Positions 36,577-46,325 of a DNA stretch of 64,000 nt are shown here, piece by piece. The notes beneath the pieces were generated by a model. That model was given only the letters and a program-made list of their open reading frames with translations. It was not told the origin of the DNA and ran no database searches. Source of the stretch: CAZRIE01 sp964600075 (GTDB lineage Bacteria; Bacteroidota; Bacteroidia; Flavobacteriales; Flavobacteriaceae); assembly GCA_964600075.1 (NCBI GenBank), contig CAZRIE010000011.1:1-64000 (forward strand), in the 5' to 3' direction. The stretch's first letter is position 1. Each line of letters begins with the position of its first letter. The position numbers and the translations under genes are program-made.

Positions 36577-37158
36577 ATGATCCATCATCTTAAAGGTAAA
36601 CTAGTAGAAAAGAACCCGACTTATGTTGTTATCGAATGTGCTGGCGTAGGCTATTTCGTGAATATAACATTGCATACCTTTTCAAGAATCAACGACTCGG
36701 AAACCATCAGTCTTTTTACTCACCTACAGGTCAAGGAAGATTCACACACATTATTCGGTTTTTCAGAACGCTCTGAACGCGAAATATTCCGCTTATTACT
36801 TTCCGTTTCAGGTATTGGATCCAGTATTGCCCGTACGATGCTTTCATCGCTTGAACCTGCTCAAATTCGAGATGCTATTGCCAATGGTAATGTGCCTACA
36901 ATTCAGTCTATCAAAGGCATAGGTGCAAAAACGGCGCAAAGGGTTATTCTTGACCTTCGTGACAAGATTTTAAAAGTGTACGATATCGGCGAAGTTTCCT
37001 CGCCTGCGAACAATACAAATAAAGAAGAAGCGTTATCTGCTTTAGAGGTTCTTGGCTTTGCTAGAAGACCCACTGAAAAGATAGTGGATAAAGTGCTCGC
37101 CCAAGACCCCTCGCTTAGCGCAGAGAACATTATTAAACTTGCGCTTAAAAATTTGTAA
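36577..37158 (+). CDS. ruvA: Holliday junction DNA-binding protein RuvA
   Basis: 193 aa, normal length. It has an N-terminal OB fold (about 1-65, MIHHLKGKLVEKNPTYVVIE), a middle domain with two helix-hairpin-helix motifs (LLSVSGIGSSIARTML and IQSIKGIGAKTAQRVI), and a small C-terminal domain that binds RuvB. RuvA tetramers hold the four-way junction open for RuvB. It sits 257 bp after maeB and 5 bp before sprA, a conserved order in flavobacteria. Sure call. Confidence 0.97.
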   Translation: MIHHLKGKLVEKNPTYVVIECAGVGYFVNITLHTFSRINDSETISLFTHLQVKEDSHTLFGFSERSEREIFRLLLSVSGIGSSIARTMLSSLEPAQIRDAIANGNVPTIQSIKGIGAKTAQRVILDLRDKILKVYDIGEVSSPANNTNKEEALSALEVLGFARRPTEKIVDKVLAQDPSLSAENIIKLALKNL

Positions 37159-37163
37159 CAAGT

Positions 37164-40100
37164 TTGAAAACAGGGGCCGAACTAATTCTTAAATCACCAT
37201 TTAAGCTTACTCTCCTATTCTTCTTTTTCGTGATTTCAATGGCTACTTCGTATGCCCAAGAAACCGAGGGCGAGGATACGGAAGAGCAGCAGGTCGATTC
37301 GGTTAAAACTGGTTTTTCTTTGGGGAAACTCCGTATGGAGAACCCAGAAAGTATTGTCTCCAAATACTTTTATGATCCCAAGCTGAAAATGTACATCTAT
37401 TCTGAAAAGTTAGGTGATTTTGATATTGGCTACCCCATTATACTGACCCCAGACCAGTACTACGAACTGGTGCGCAAAGAGAATATCAAAAATTATTTTA
37501 AGGAAAAATCGGATGCCTATTCAGGTAAAAAAGAGGGCAGCGAGGAGGCACGAAAAAACCTGCTTCCGAATTTCTACACGAATAAACAGTGGTTTCAATC
37601 TATTTTTGGCGGAAATACCATTGAGGTCATTCCGCAAGGTTCTGTGGCTATGGATTTGGGTGTTATTTGGCAAAAAAATGACAATCCTTCATTATCCCCA
37701 AGAAATCGCACGAATACTTCATTTGACTTTGATCAACGTATCAGCCTGAGCATGTTGGGGAAAATTGGTGAGCGTCTTCAGGTAACTGCAAATTATGATA
37801 CTGAGGCGACCTTTGATTTCCAGAATATTGTAAAGTTGGACTATACCCCGACAGAAGACGATATTATTCGTTCGATCGAGGTGGGTAATATCTCTATGCC
37901 TTTGAACAGTTCGTTGATTCAAGGTTCGCAAAGTCTTTTTGGCGTAAAGACACAATTGCAGTTCGGTAAGACCTCGGTTACGGCAGTTTTTTCTCAACAG
38001 CAATCGCAAAATAATACCGTCGTCGCCCAAGGTGGCGGTACCTTGAGCGAATTTGAGGTTACGGCTTTAGATTATGATGAGGATAGACACTTCTTTCTTT
38101 CTCAATCTTTTAGGGACAATTATGATGATGCACTGGAGAACTATCCTTACATCCGTAGTCAAGTGCAGATTACGCGTCTAGAAGTCTGGGTGACCAACCG
38201 TAGCCAGCAGACCCAGAACGTTCGTAATATTGTAGGGATACAAGATTTGGGGGAATATGATCCCTTGGAGGGCGTTGAAAATGCTAAAACAAGAATTTAT
38301 AGGGAGATAGCTGGTAACGCTCCACCTCCCAACTTCTTTAATATGAACAATGGCGGCCAACCGAACGGCCTCCCAAGGAACAATGCCAACGACTATGATC
38401 CAGCAATGATTGGCTCTGGCGGGGTTCTTACTGAAAGTATTCGTGATGTTGCTACGATAGAACAAGGATTTAACGTGCCGGGATATCAACCGAACCAAGG
38501 TTTCGATTATGCCTATTTGGAAAATGCCCGTAAGATGGAGCTGGTCAGGGACTACAATTTTAATTCGCAATTGGGCTATATTTCATTGAATCAGCGTTTG
38601 AGCAACGATGAGATTCTGGCCGTGGCCTATCAATATACACATAATGGTAACGTGTATCAAGTGGGTGAGTTCGCCAACGGCGGTCTAGATGCGACAACAG
38701 TTTCAGGACCGACTGAAAACCCGATAATCGAAAATAACACACTGATTCTTAAACTTCTTAAAAGTAATATCACCAACGTTTCCGATCCGATTTGGGACTT
38801 GATGATGAAAAATATCTACGCTACGGGTGCTTTTCGATTGAGCCAAGAAGATTTCAAACTGAATATCCTATATAGCAATCCGACACCTAGAAACTATATC
38901 ACCCCGGTCGATGATGCCACGTGGCCAGATGGTCTTCAGGATCGTATTCTTTTGAACGTCTTTAATTTTGACCGATTGAATGCCTATAATGATTTACAAC
39001 CCGGCGGAGATGGTTTCTTTGATTTTGTTCCGGGCCTTACAGTAGATACGCAAAATGGTCAAATAATCTTTACCAAGGTCGAACCTTTTGGGAAGTATCT
39101 CTTCGAGGAATTGGGAAGTGGTGATTATGAGCAAGAAAATACGTACAACCCCAACCAAGAACGCTATGTCTTCAAAGATATGTACGATCTGACCAAATCG
39201 GCGGCATTGCAGGACCCCGAAAAGAACAAATTTATGTTAAAGGGTAGGTACAAGTCTGAAGGTAGCAATGGTATACCTATTGGTGCCTTTAACGTGCCGA
39301 GAGGTTCAGTTCGGGTTACTGCCGGTGGCAGACAGCTACAGGAAGGTATCGATTATACGGTAAATTATCAGGCAGGTACAGTTCAGATTCTGGACCCCAG
39401 TTTAGAGGCTTCGAATACCCCTATCAACATTTCGGTAGAAAACAATGCGGTCTTCGGGCAACAAACAAGAAGGTTTTCCGGGGTCAATGTCGAACACCAG
39501 TTCAACGAGAATTTTGTATTGGGCGCTACACTTTTGAATTTGAATGAAAGGCCGTTGACACAAAAATCAAATTTTGGTGTCGAACCGGTGAACAATACTA
39601 TTTTCGGTATCAACGGAAACTTTTCTACCGAAGTTCCATTTTTGACCCGATTGGTCAACAAACTTCCGAATATTGATACGGATGTGCCCTCAAACCTATC
39701 TGTACGTGGCGAAATGGCTTGGTTAAAGCCGAATTCCCCCAAAAATGCGGATTTTCAGGGAGAAACAACAACCTATTTAGATGACTTCGAAGGTGCGCAG
39801 TCTTTAATAGATGTCCGCTCTTCGTTGGGTTGGGCCTTGGCTAGTACACCAGTTGAATTTCTGGATACGCCAACTCAAAAAGGTTTGGAGACGGGTTTTA
39901 ATAGGGCGAAAATGGCCTGGTATACGATTGATCCCGTGTTTTACACGAATCAAAGACCTTCTAGTATCAGTGATAGCGATATCTCTACCAACGCCACACG
40001 AAGAATATTTGTCGATGAGGTCTTTCCGAAAGTGGAAATTTCCCAAGGCCAGACACGCCAGCAGACTACGCTTGATTTGGCCTACTACCCGAATCTAAAG

Positions 40101-43100
40101 GGGCCATATAACGCGAGCGAAAATTTTGAAAACGTTGCTACCGACCAGAAATGGGGTGGTATCATGCGCTCTTTGAGCAGTACGAATTTTGAACAGGCCA
40201 ATGTCGAATTCGTTCAATTTTGGGTAATGGACCCCTATGTAGATGGTATTGCCACTGGTCCAGGTGAATTGGTATTGAACTTTGGTAACATTACCGAAGA
40301 TATATTGTCCGATGGCCTGAAACAATACGAAAATGGGCTGCCTATCAACGGGGAGGGGAGCATCAAACCTGAAAACCCGATATGGGGCCCCGTTCCTGCC
40401 ACTCAGGCCCTTGTGTACGCATTCGATGTCAATGAGGGCAATCGCGTACAGCAAGATGTTGGCCTTGATGGTCTTGACGATGGTGCTGAGGCGGCCATCT
40501 ACGGCACGGCGAACGGCGCTGATCCAGCATTGGACAACTACGAATATTTTTTACAGCGCGAAGGCGGTATTCTCGATCGATACTTAAATTTCAATAACAC
40601 GCAAGGTAACTCACCGGTACAGGTCACCAATGATAATAGGGGTTCGACTACCTTACCGGATGTAGAGGATATCGACCGTGACCTGACGATGAACACAGTA
40701 AACAGTTACTATGAATATCGAGTCCCAATTAAGCCGAATACGAATATCAATGATTTGTACGTAACCGATATTCGAGATTCTTTGGTCTTTTCTGGGGATA
40801 ACAGAATTCCTGACGGCAGTACGGTACGGGCAAGATGGATCCAGTATAAGATCCCCTTAAATGATTTTGCCGATGCAGTGGGCGGTATTACCGATTTCCG
40901 CTCTATTAGTTCTATGCGTATGTACATGACCGGTTTTACCAGCGACGTCATATTGCGTTTCGCAACGTTGGATTTGGTGCGTGGCGATTGGCGTACCTAT
41001 TTAAAGCCTTTAGACAACAACGACCCGAACCCTGACGACGACAACACTACTTTCAAGGTCAATGCCGTAAATATTCAAGAAAACGAGAACCGTACCCCGA
41101 TACCTTATGTTCTGCCACCAGGGGTTCGTAGAGAGCAATTGAACAATAATAATACGATTATTCAGCAGAACGAGCAATCACTTTCTTTGATTGTCGAAAA
41201 CTTGGAACCCGAAGATGCCCGAGGGGTATTTAAAAACGTGAACATCGATGTGCGCCAATATAAAAAGCTGAAGATGTTCATGCATGCCGAGAAAATTCTT
41301 GAATCCGATATATACGATATTGAGCAACCGTTGGTAGGCTTCCTTAGGATAGGTACCGATTTTTCCGAAAATTTCTATCAATTGGAATTGCCTTTGGAAT
41401 TCACTCCCTTTAGTGCGCGATCAGAAGAAGCCATTTGGCCCATAAATAATGAAATGGAAGTTATCTTAGCGGACTTGAACAAGGTGAAATCGGTCTGGAT
41501 CGATGGCGGTAATTTGAACGAGGTGCGTTACTTTGAGGTTGTCGATGGTGAAGTTATATCTGTCGATGAATTCGCCGAGCGTACCCCTGGTCGCCTGCGC
41601 ATCGGTATAAGGGGTAACCCATCATTGGGAAGTATAAGAAGCGCCATGGTAGGCATTAAAAATACCAGTAGACTACCTGTCAGGGGAGAAGTCTGGTTTA
41701 ACGAGTTGAGATTGGCAGGTTTAGATAATGAAGGTGGATGGGCAGCAATTGCTGCGGTTGATGGCAACATTGCCGATTTTGCCAACATTTCGGCCACGGG
41801 CAGCACCAGCACCTCCGGCTTTGGAAGTATAGATCAAATGCCGAACGAACGCGCACGTGAAGATGCCATTTCATACGATTTGGTCACCAATGTTAATGTA
41901 GGGCAATTGCTTCCGCCGAAATGGGGTATTCAAATTCCTTTTAATTATGGTATTTCAGAAGAATTTATCACTCCCGAGTTCGACCCTGTATACGATGATT
42001 TAAAATTAGCTGATAGAATAGCGGCGGCCGAAGATCCCGGTAGCACCCAAAACCCCGAAGATATTAAGGAGCAGGCCGAAGACTATACGAAAAGAACCAG
42101 TTTGAACCTTATCGGGGTACGCAAGGATAGGGGAGAGGAGGCCGAGGCCAACTTCTACGATATCGAGAATTTCAACTTCAATTATTCATATAACGAGACA
42201 AACCACAGAGATTTTGAAATCGCTTCGTTAGAAGATAAAAGTGTTGTTACCGGTTTTGTATACAACCACAATTTCAAACCCGTCGAGGTCGCGCCTTTTG
42301 CCAAAAATGATTCCCTGTTTACGGGTAAATACTGGCAATGGCTGAAAGAGCTGAACCTAAGCCTGTTGCCTACGAGCATATCGGTAAACTCGAATTTTAA
42401 TCGGCAGTTCAACCAACAGCGTTTTCGTGATGTCGTTGAAAAAGATGTTGAAAAGCTAGACCTTCCGACCCTAAGGCAACGCAATTATCTGTTCAATTGG
42501 CAGTATGCTGTAAACTACAGCTTGACGAAATCTTTGCGTATGAACCTGACTGCGAGCAATAACCATATCGTGCGTAATTATTTGGAGGACCCCTCTAACC
42601 CTAATTCCGAAATCGATCAGACGTTGGGGCTATGGGACGGTTTTTGGGATCTAGGCGAACCCAATCGGCATGCCCAAACGTTAGAACTAAACTACGAACT
42701 GCCCTTTAGTAAAATACCCGTACTAGATTTTATAAATGCCCAATATAGCTATGCGAGCAATTTCGATTGGCAACGGGGTGGCGATGCCCTCAACCTTGCC
42801 GTTGCAGAGCAACAAAACCCCGACCCTAGCGAAATGAATCCGCTTCAGGTGGTTTCGATAAACACGGTGCAGAATGCCAGCACACATAACCTGACTGCCA
42901 ACCTAACGATGCAGAAGTTCTATGATATGATAGGGCTCAAAAAACGTAATGGCAAATCGAATGCCAGTACGGCACCCGTTCGTAAGGATAAAGCGGGCAA
43001 CCCTGTTTCTGGAGGGGAAAAGCAAAAGAAGAAAATTAGCGGATTCTCTAATACTGCGATCGATATATTGACTATGGTCAAGCGGCTCAACGTTAATTAT

Positions 43101-44399
43101 AACCAAACTAGCGGAAAGGTACTTCCGGGCTACACGCAATCTGTTGGTTTCGTAGGGTCTTTAAGACCATCAATTGGTTTTGTATTCGGTAGTCAGGCCG
43201 ATGTACGCTTTGATGCCGCACGTAAGGGTTGGTTGATTAATTTTAACGAGTTCAACGAACAGTATATTGAAAGCGTCAACAAGCAGCTGAACCTCACCGC
43301 TACGGCAATACCAACAAAGGATTTGACCATAGATCTCGCCGCCGAACGCCAGTTTATTAGAAGTTATCAAGAGAACTACGATATAGACCTTTGGGCCCAG
43401 AACGAAATCCCACTGGGCAACGAATATGGTAATTTCAGTGTATCTACTCTAATGATCGGAACAGTTTTTGGAAAAAGCGATGAGTTCGACTCGGCGACTT
43501 TTGAAAAATTCAAGGAAAACCGGATTACCATTGCCAATAGGTTGGTTGCCGATAGAGGTCAATCCCCGGGAGAGCCGGATGATGATGGGTTCCCTGAAGG
43601 ATATGGAAAAACCCAACAAGATGTACTTTTACCTGCTTTTTTTGCCGCTTATACAGGTCAAAACGCCGACAGGGTAAATCTTGATGTTTTTCGGCAGATA
43701 CCGATACCTAATTGGAACTTGAAATACACCGGACTGATGCGTAACAAATGGTTTAAGAAAAAGTTTCAGCGCTTTTCATTAAGTCATGGTTATCGAGCTG
43801 CCTATAGTATCAATTCATTTCAGACCAATTTGGAGAAAGTACAATTACAAAATGAAGGCTTGCCTACGATTGATCCCGAAAGCGGTAATTTAATGTCTGA
43901 CCTTATTTTGAACAATGTAGTACTTAACGACGAGTTTAATCCCTTAATGCGTGTCGATTTCGAAATGAAAAACTCCGTTAGCGTGTTGGCCGAAATGCGG
44001 ACCAGCCGCATATTGGCATTGAGTTTCGACAATAATCTGATGACTGAAACCAACGGGGAAGAATATACCTTGGGGTTGGGCTATCGTTTTAAGGATGTGA
44101 AGTTCGTTACTAATATCGGAGGTAACAAGACCCGTTTAAAGGGTGACCTGAACCTGAAGGGCGATGTTACTTTTCGCGACAATATTACGATTATTAGAAA
44201 TCTCGATATTGACAACAACCAGATTACTTCCGGCCAAAATTTATTGTCGATCAAAATTACTGCCGACTACGCGTTGAGCAAAAACTTGAACGCCTTGTTC
44301 TACTACGACCATTCGTTCTCGCAGTTTGCGGTTTCAACGGCTTTCCCACAAACAAGCATCAATACTGGGTTTACCTTACGGTACAATTTTGGGAATTAG
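37164..44399 (+). CDS. sprA: SprA, type IX secretion outer-membrane translocon
   Basis: 2411 aa, in the expected size range. SprA is the 36-strand barrel through which the type IX secretion system exports proteins, including gliding adhesins, in Bacteroidota. The best start is a TTG at 37164, 5 bp after the ruvA stop, because it gives a complete signal peptide (about residues 1-33, ending SYAQ). The later ATG (codon 26) would cut the hydrophobic stretch. The body is rich in Asn, Asp, Gly and aromatic residues with long alternating beta strands. The C-terminal strand ends in TLRYNFGN, an outer-membrane barrel ending. Its presence implies type IX export and possibly gliding. Other T9SS genes are not in this window. 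Confidence 0.93.
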   Translation: MKTGAELILKSPFKLTLLFFFFVISMATSYAQETEGEDTEEQQVDSVKTGFSLGKLRMENPESIVSKYFYDPKLKMYIYSEKLGDFDIGYPIILTPDQYYELVRKENIKNYFKEKSDAYSGKKEGSEEARKNLLPNFYTNKQWFQSIFGGNTIEVIPQGSVAMDLGVIWQKNDNPSLSPRNRTNTSFDFDQRISLSMLGKIGERLQVTANYDTEATFDFQNIVKLDYTPTEDDIIRSIEVGNISMPLNSSLIQGSQSLFGVKTQLQFGKTSVTAVFSQQQSQNNTVVAQGGGTLSEFEVTALDYDEDRHFFLSQSFRDNYDDALENYPYIRSQVQITRLEVWVTNRSQQTQNVRNIVGIQDLGEYDPLEGVENAKTRIYREIAGNAPPPNFFNMNNGGQPNGLPRNNANDYDPAMIGSGGVLTESIRDVATIEQGFNVPGYQPNQGFDYAYLENARKMELVRDYNFNSQLGYISLNQRLSNDEILAVAYQYTHNGNVYQVGEFANGGLDATTVSGPTENPIIENNTLILKLLKSNITNVSDPIWDLMMKNIYATGAFRLSQEDFKLNILYSNPTPRNYITPVDDATWPDGLQDRILLNVFNFDRLNAYNDLQPGGDGFFDFVPGLTVDTQNGQIIFTKVEPFGKYLFEELGSGDYEQENTYNPNQERYVFKDMYDLTKSAALQDPEKNKFMLKGRYKSEGSNGIPIGAFNVPRGSVRVTAGGRQLQEGIDYTVNYQAGTVQILDPSLEASNTPINISVENNAVFGQQTRRFSGVNVEHQFNENFVLGATLLNLNERPLTQKSNFGVEPVNNTIFGINGNFSTEVPFLTRLVNKLPNIDTDVPSNLSVRGEMAWLKPNSPKNADFQGETTTYLDDFEGAQSLIDVRSSLGWALASTPVEFLDTPTQKGLETGFNRAKMAWYTIDPVFYTNQRPSSISDSDISTNATRRIFVDEVFPKVEISQGQTRQQTTLDLAYYPNLKGPYNASENFENVATDQKWGGIMRSLSSTNFEQANVEFVQFWVMDPYVDGIATGPGELVLNFGNITEDILSDGLKQYENGLPINGEGSIKPENPIWGPVPATQALVYAFDVNEGNRVQQDVGLDGLDDGAEAAIYGTANGADPALDNYEYFLQREGGILDRYLNFNNTQGNSPVQVTNDNRGSTTLPDVEDIDRDLTMNTVNSYYEYRVPIKPNTNINDLYVTDIRDSLVFSGDNRIPDGSTVRARWIQYKIPLNDFADAVGGITDFRSISSMRMYMTGFTSDVILRFATLDLVRGDWRTYLKPLDNNDPNPDDDNTTFKVNAVNIQENENRTPIPYVLPPGVRREQLNNNNTIIQQNEQSLSLIVENLEPEDARGVFKNVNIDVRQYKKLKMFMHAEKILESDIYDIEQPLVGFLRIGTDFSENFYQLELPLEFTPFSARSEEAIWPINNEMEVILADLNKVKSVWIDGGNLNEVRYFEVVDGEVISVDEFAERTPGRLRIGIRGNPSLGSIRSAMVGIKNTSRLPVRGEVWFNELRLAGLDNEGGWAAIAAVDGNIADFANISATGSTSTSGFGSIDQMPNERAREDAISYDLVTNVNVGQLLPPKWGIQIPFNYGISEEFITPEFDPVYDDLKLADRIAAAEDPGSTQNPEDIKEQAEDYTKRTSLNLIGVRKDRGEEAEANFYDIENFNFNYSYNETNHRDFEIASLEDKSVVTGFVYNHNFKPVEVAPFAKNDSLFTGKYWQWLKELNLSLLPTSISVNSNFNRQFNQQRFRDVVEKDVEKLDLPTLRQRNYLFNWQYAVNYSLTKSLRMNLTASNNHIVRNYLEDPSNPNSEIDQTLGLWDGFWDLGEPNRHAQTLELNYELPFSKIPVLDFINAQYSYASNFDWQRGGDALNLAVAEQQNPDPSEMNPLQVVSINTVQNASTHNLTANLTMQKFYDMIGLKKRNGKSNASTAPVRKDKAGNPVSGGEKQKKKISGFSNTAIDILTMVKRLNVNYNQTSGKVLPGYTQSVGFVGSLRPSIGFVFGSQADVRFDAARKGWLINFNEFNEQYIESVNKQLNLTATAIPTKDLTIDLAAERQFIRSYQENYDIDLWAQNEIPLGNEYGNFSVSTLMIGTVFGKSDEFDSATFEKFKENRITIANRLVADRGQSPGEPDDDGFPEGYGKTQQDVLLPAFFAAYTGQNADRVNLDVFRQIPIPNWNLKYTGLMRNKWFKKKFQRFSLSHGYRAAYSINSFQTNLEKVQLQNEGLPTIDPESGNLMSDLILNNVVLNDEFNPLMRVDFEMKNSVSVLAEMRTSRILALSFDNNLMTETNGEEYTLGLGYRFKDVKFVTNIGGNKTRLKGDLNLKGDVTFRDNITIIRNLDIDNNQITSGQNLLSIKITADYALSKNLNALFYYDHSFSQFAVSTAFPQTSINTGFTLRYNFGN

Positions 44400-44558
44400 C
44401 GAATTGCGAAGAGCCCTTCAAAATTTCACGGTTGATGCGGCGCGGCAATTTATTAAAGCTAATTGAAGCTTGAAAAGATTACCAATTCGTTTCCAATTTT
44501 CCACAGGAGTCACTCTTTTTTCCGCTCCTCGCAATTACGCCAAGAAAATACGATTTCC

Positions 44559-44589
44559 TTGAAAATCGTTTTGGAATCATTTACATTTG
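44559..44589 (+). promoter_or_regulatory. Promoter of gcvH
   Basis: TTG at 44559-44561, a 20-bp spacer, then TACATTTG at 44582-44589. Predicted start near 44595, 14 bases before the gcvH ATG. Confidence 0.75.
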
Positions 44590-44608
44590 CTTTTCTAATA
44601 AAAAAACA

Positions 44609-44989
44609 ATGAATATCCCATCAGAATTAAAGTACACCAAGGATCATGAATGGATCAAGCTAGAAGGTAATATCGCCACAGTTGGCATAACAGATTTTGC
44701 GCAAGGCGAGTTGGGCGATATCGTTTATGTTGAAGTGGAGACCATAGACGAGACTCTGGAAAAGGATGAAGTGTTTGGTTCCGTGGAGGCGGTAAAGACC
44801 GTTTCTGATCTTTTCCTTCCGCTAACTGGTGAAATCATTGAATTCAATGAGGCTTTGGAAGATGCTCCCGAAAAGGTCAACTCAGATCCTTATGGCGAGG
44901 GCTGGATGGTGAAAATAAAAATCAGCGATACTTCGGAAGCCGACGAACTGCTATCTGCTGAGGATTACAAAACGCTTATCGGTGCTTAA
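44609..44989 (+). CDS. gcvH: Glycine cleavage system H protein
   Basis: 126 aa, standard. The H protein carries the methylamine group of glycine on a lipoyl arm between the P, T and L proteins. The lipoyl lysine is Lys63 in GSVEAVKTVSDL, and the conserved KYTKDHEWI (8-16) and NSDPYGEGWM segments are present. Own promoter upstream. Its end overlaps the VanZ-like gene by 8 bases. No other glycine cleavage gene is nearby, as usual in Bacteroidota. Sure call. Confidence 0.97.
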   Translation: MNIPSELKYTKDHEWIKLEGNIATVGITDFAQGELGDIVYVEVETIDETLEKDEVFGSVEAVKTVSDLFLPLTGEIIEFNEALEDAPEKVNSDPYGEGWMVKIKISDTSEADELLSAEDYKTLIGA

Positions 44990-45389
44990 AGACCGTAAGT
45001 ATACAATTGCATTTATAAGCTGGATGGTGTTTATCACCTTTTCCAGCTTATCTTCTTTTGAAGGTACCGATATCTATATCTCAAGATTCAATATTCCCCA
45101 TCTAGATAAAGCGGTTCATTTTGTCTTCTATTTTGTGGCTGCTGTGCTGGCAACATTCTTTGTGCGTGAGTCGACCAAGGGCAGTTTTCCTCTTTACAAA
45201 ACCCTCTGTTCAGTAGTCTTCGGGGCGATAGTTTTTGGTATAATTATTGAAGTTTTACAATTTACCTTCACCACCTCAAGACAGGCCGATTTGTTCGACG
45301 CCCTTGCGAATAGTTTGGGTGCGATTTCGGGAGTGTGGGTAATGAAATTCTTTTTTTTGAACGAATGGCGGTTAAAATGGAAAAATTAA
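44982..45389 (+). CDS. VanZ-like small membrane protein
   Basis: 135 aa from a GTG start that overlaps the gcvH end by 8 bp, so it is translationally coupled. It has about four membrane segments (near 8-25, 45-60, 72-95 and 102-120). The VanZ-like motif is HLDKAVHFVFYFVAA, with a later charged loop (FTTSRQADLFDALANSLGAISG). VanZ-family proteins are small membrane proteins of unknown core function; one confers low-level teicoplanin resistance. The gcvH-VanZ pair is frequent in flavobacteria. Function unknown here. Confidence 0.8.
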   Translation: MLKDRKYTIAFISWMVFITFSSLSSFEGTDIYISRFNIPHLDKAVHFVFYFVAAVLATFFVRESTKGSFPLYKTLCSVVFGAIVFGIIIEVLQFTFTTSRQADLFDALANSLGAISGVWVMKFFFLNEWRLKWKN

Positions 45390-45442
45390 TTGCGTTTTAA
45401 CGGAATATTTAATTAAATTAGCAAACATTAAAATTCAAACAT

Positions 45443-46147
45443 ATGGAAGCGAAAAAGAATCCGAAAGCAGATGTCGGGCGTAATAGTAGTCTTTATTTTG
45501 TGGTAGGGCTTGCATTGGTAATGCTACTTGTCTGGCGTGCGCTGGAATGGAAAACCTACGACAAGACCAATGATTATGATATTTCGATGAATGTCGACGA
45601 TGATTTAGACGAAGAGGTTCCTATGACAGAGCAGATTAAAACACCACCACCACCACCACCACCGGCTGCACCTGAAATCATTGAGATTGTGGAAGATGAG
45701 GAAGAAGTGGAAGAGACCGTAATCGAGTCTACGGAGACAAGCCAGGAAGAGGAGATAATCGAAGTTGAAGATGTTATGGTCGAAGAAGATTTCGAAGACG
45801 TCGATGTACCTTTCGCCGTTATTGAAGATGTACCTATTTTTCCGGGTTGTGAAGGCGCTCCTGACAAAAGGAAATGTTTTCAAACAATGATGCAGAAGCA
45901 CATTGGTAAAAACTTCCGATATCCTGAAATTGCCCAAGAAATGGGAGTGCAAGGAAGGGTAAGCGTAATGTTTACCATTCAAAAAGATGGCAGCATCGGT
46001 AATGTAAGAATGCGAGGTCCGGACAAAAATTTGGAAAAAGAGGCTGCACGTATTATTGGCAAGCTTCCTAAAATGACCCCAGGGAAACAGCGCGGTAGAG
46101 CGGTAAGGGTTCCTTTTAGTATTCCGATTACTTTTAAGCTACAGTAA
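45443..46147 (+). CDS. Energy transducer TonB family protein
   Basis: 234 aa. One N-terminal membrane helix (about 18-32) anchors it in the inner membrane. It is followed by a run of seven prolines and a very acidic Glu/Val stretch (about 75-130) that spans the periplasm. The C-terminal TonB domain (about 140-234) has YPEIAQEMGVQGRVSVMFTI and ends in a beta strand with PFSIPITFKLQ. TonB proteins pass proton-motive force to outer-membrane SusC/TonB-dependent receptors. No ExbBD genes are seen here. It is followed by a strong terminator. Family is sure; receptor partners are not known. Confidence 0.9.
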   Translation: MEAKKNPKADVGRNSSLYFVVGLALVMLLVWRALEWKTYDKTNDYDISMNVDDDLDEEVPMTEQIKTPPPPPPPAAPEIIEIVEDEEEVEETVIESTETSQEEEIIEVEDVMVEEDFEDVDVPFAVIEDVPIFPGCEGAPDKRKCFQTMMQKHIGKNFRYPEIAQEMGVQGRVSVMFTIQKDGSIGNVRMRGPDKNLEKEAARIIGKLPKMTPGKQRGRAVRVPFSIPITFKLQ

Positions 46148-46170
46148 GTAGGCAAACAAATAAAATAAGT

Positions 46171-46207
46171 AAAAAAACCATCTACATTTCGTAGATGGTT
46201 TTTTTTG
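46171..46207 (+). terminator. Terminator of the tonB-type gene
   Basis: A 13-bp perfect stem AAAAACCATCTAC with its complement around the 5-base loop ATTTC, ending in a T run of 8 or more. Confidence 0.9.
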
Positions 46208-46276
46208 TTATTACACTAAGTATGCAACCTGCCAGCCTCGGCCGTTAACTTTAATAATATAAAGTGAGGCGATTCG

Positions 46277-46307
46277 TTGCAAAAAATGAGGTTGCAGACT
46301 ATCTTTG
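46277..46307 (+). promoter_or_regulatory. Promoter of ctaB
   Basis: TTG at 46277-46279, a 20-bp spacer, then TATCTTTG at 46300-46307. This overlaps the TTG of the longer ctaB frame at 46305, so the true start is the ATG at 46326, about 13 bases after the start of transcription. Confidence 0.75.
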
Positions 46308-46325
46308 CAGTCCGAAAAAAGACGA

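Noticed and set aside
46305..46325. TTG start for ctaB seven codons upstream
   Set aside because: It overlaps the -7 promoter element, so it cannot be in the message.
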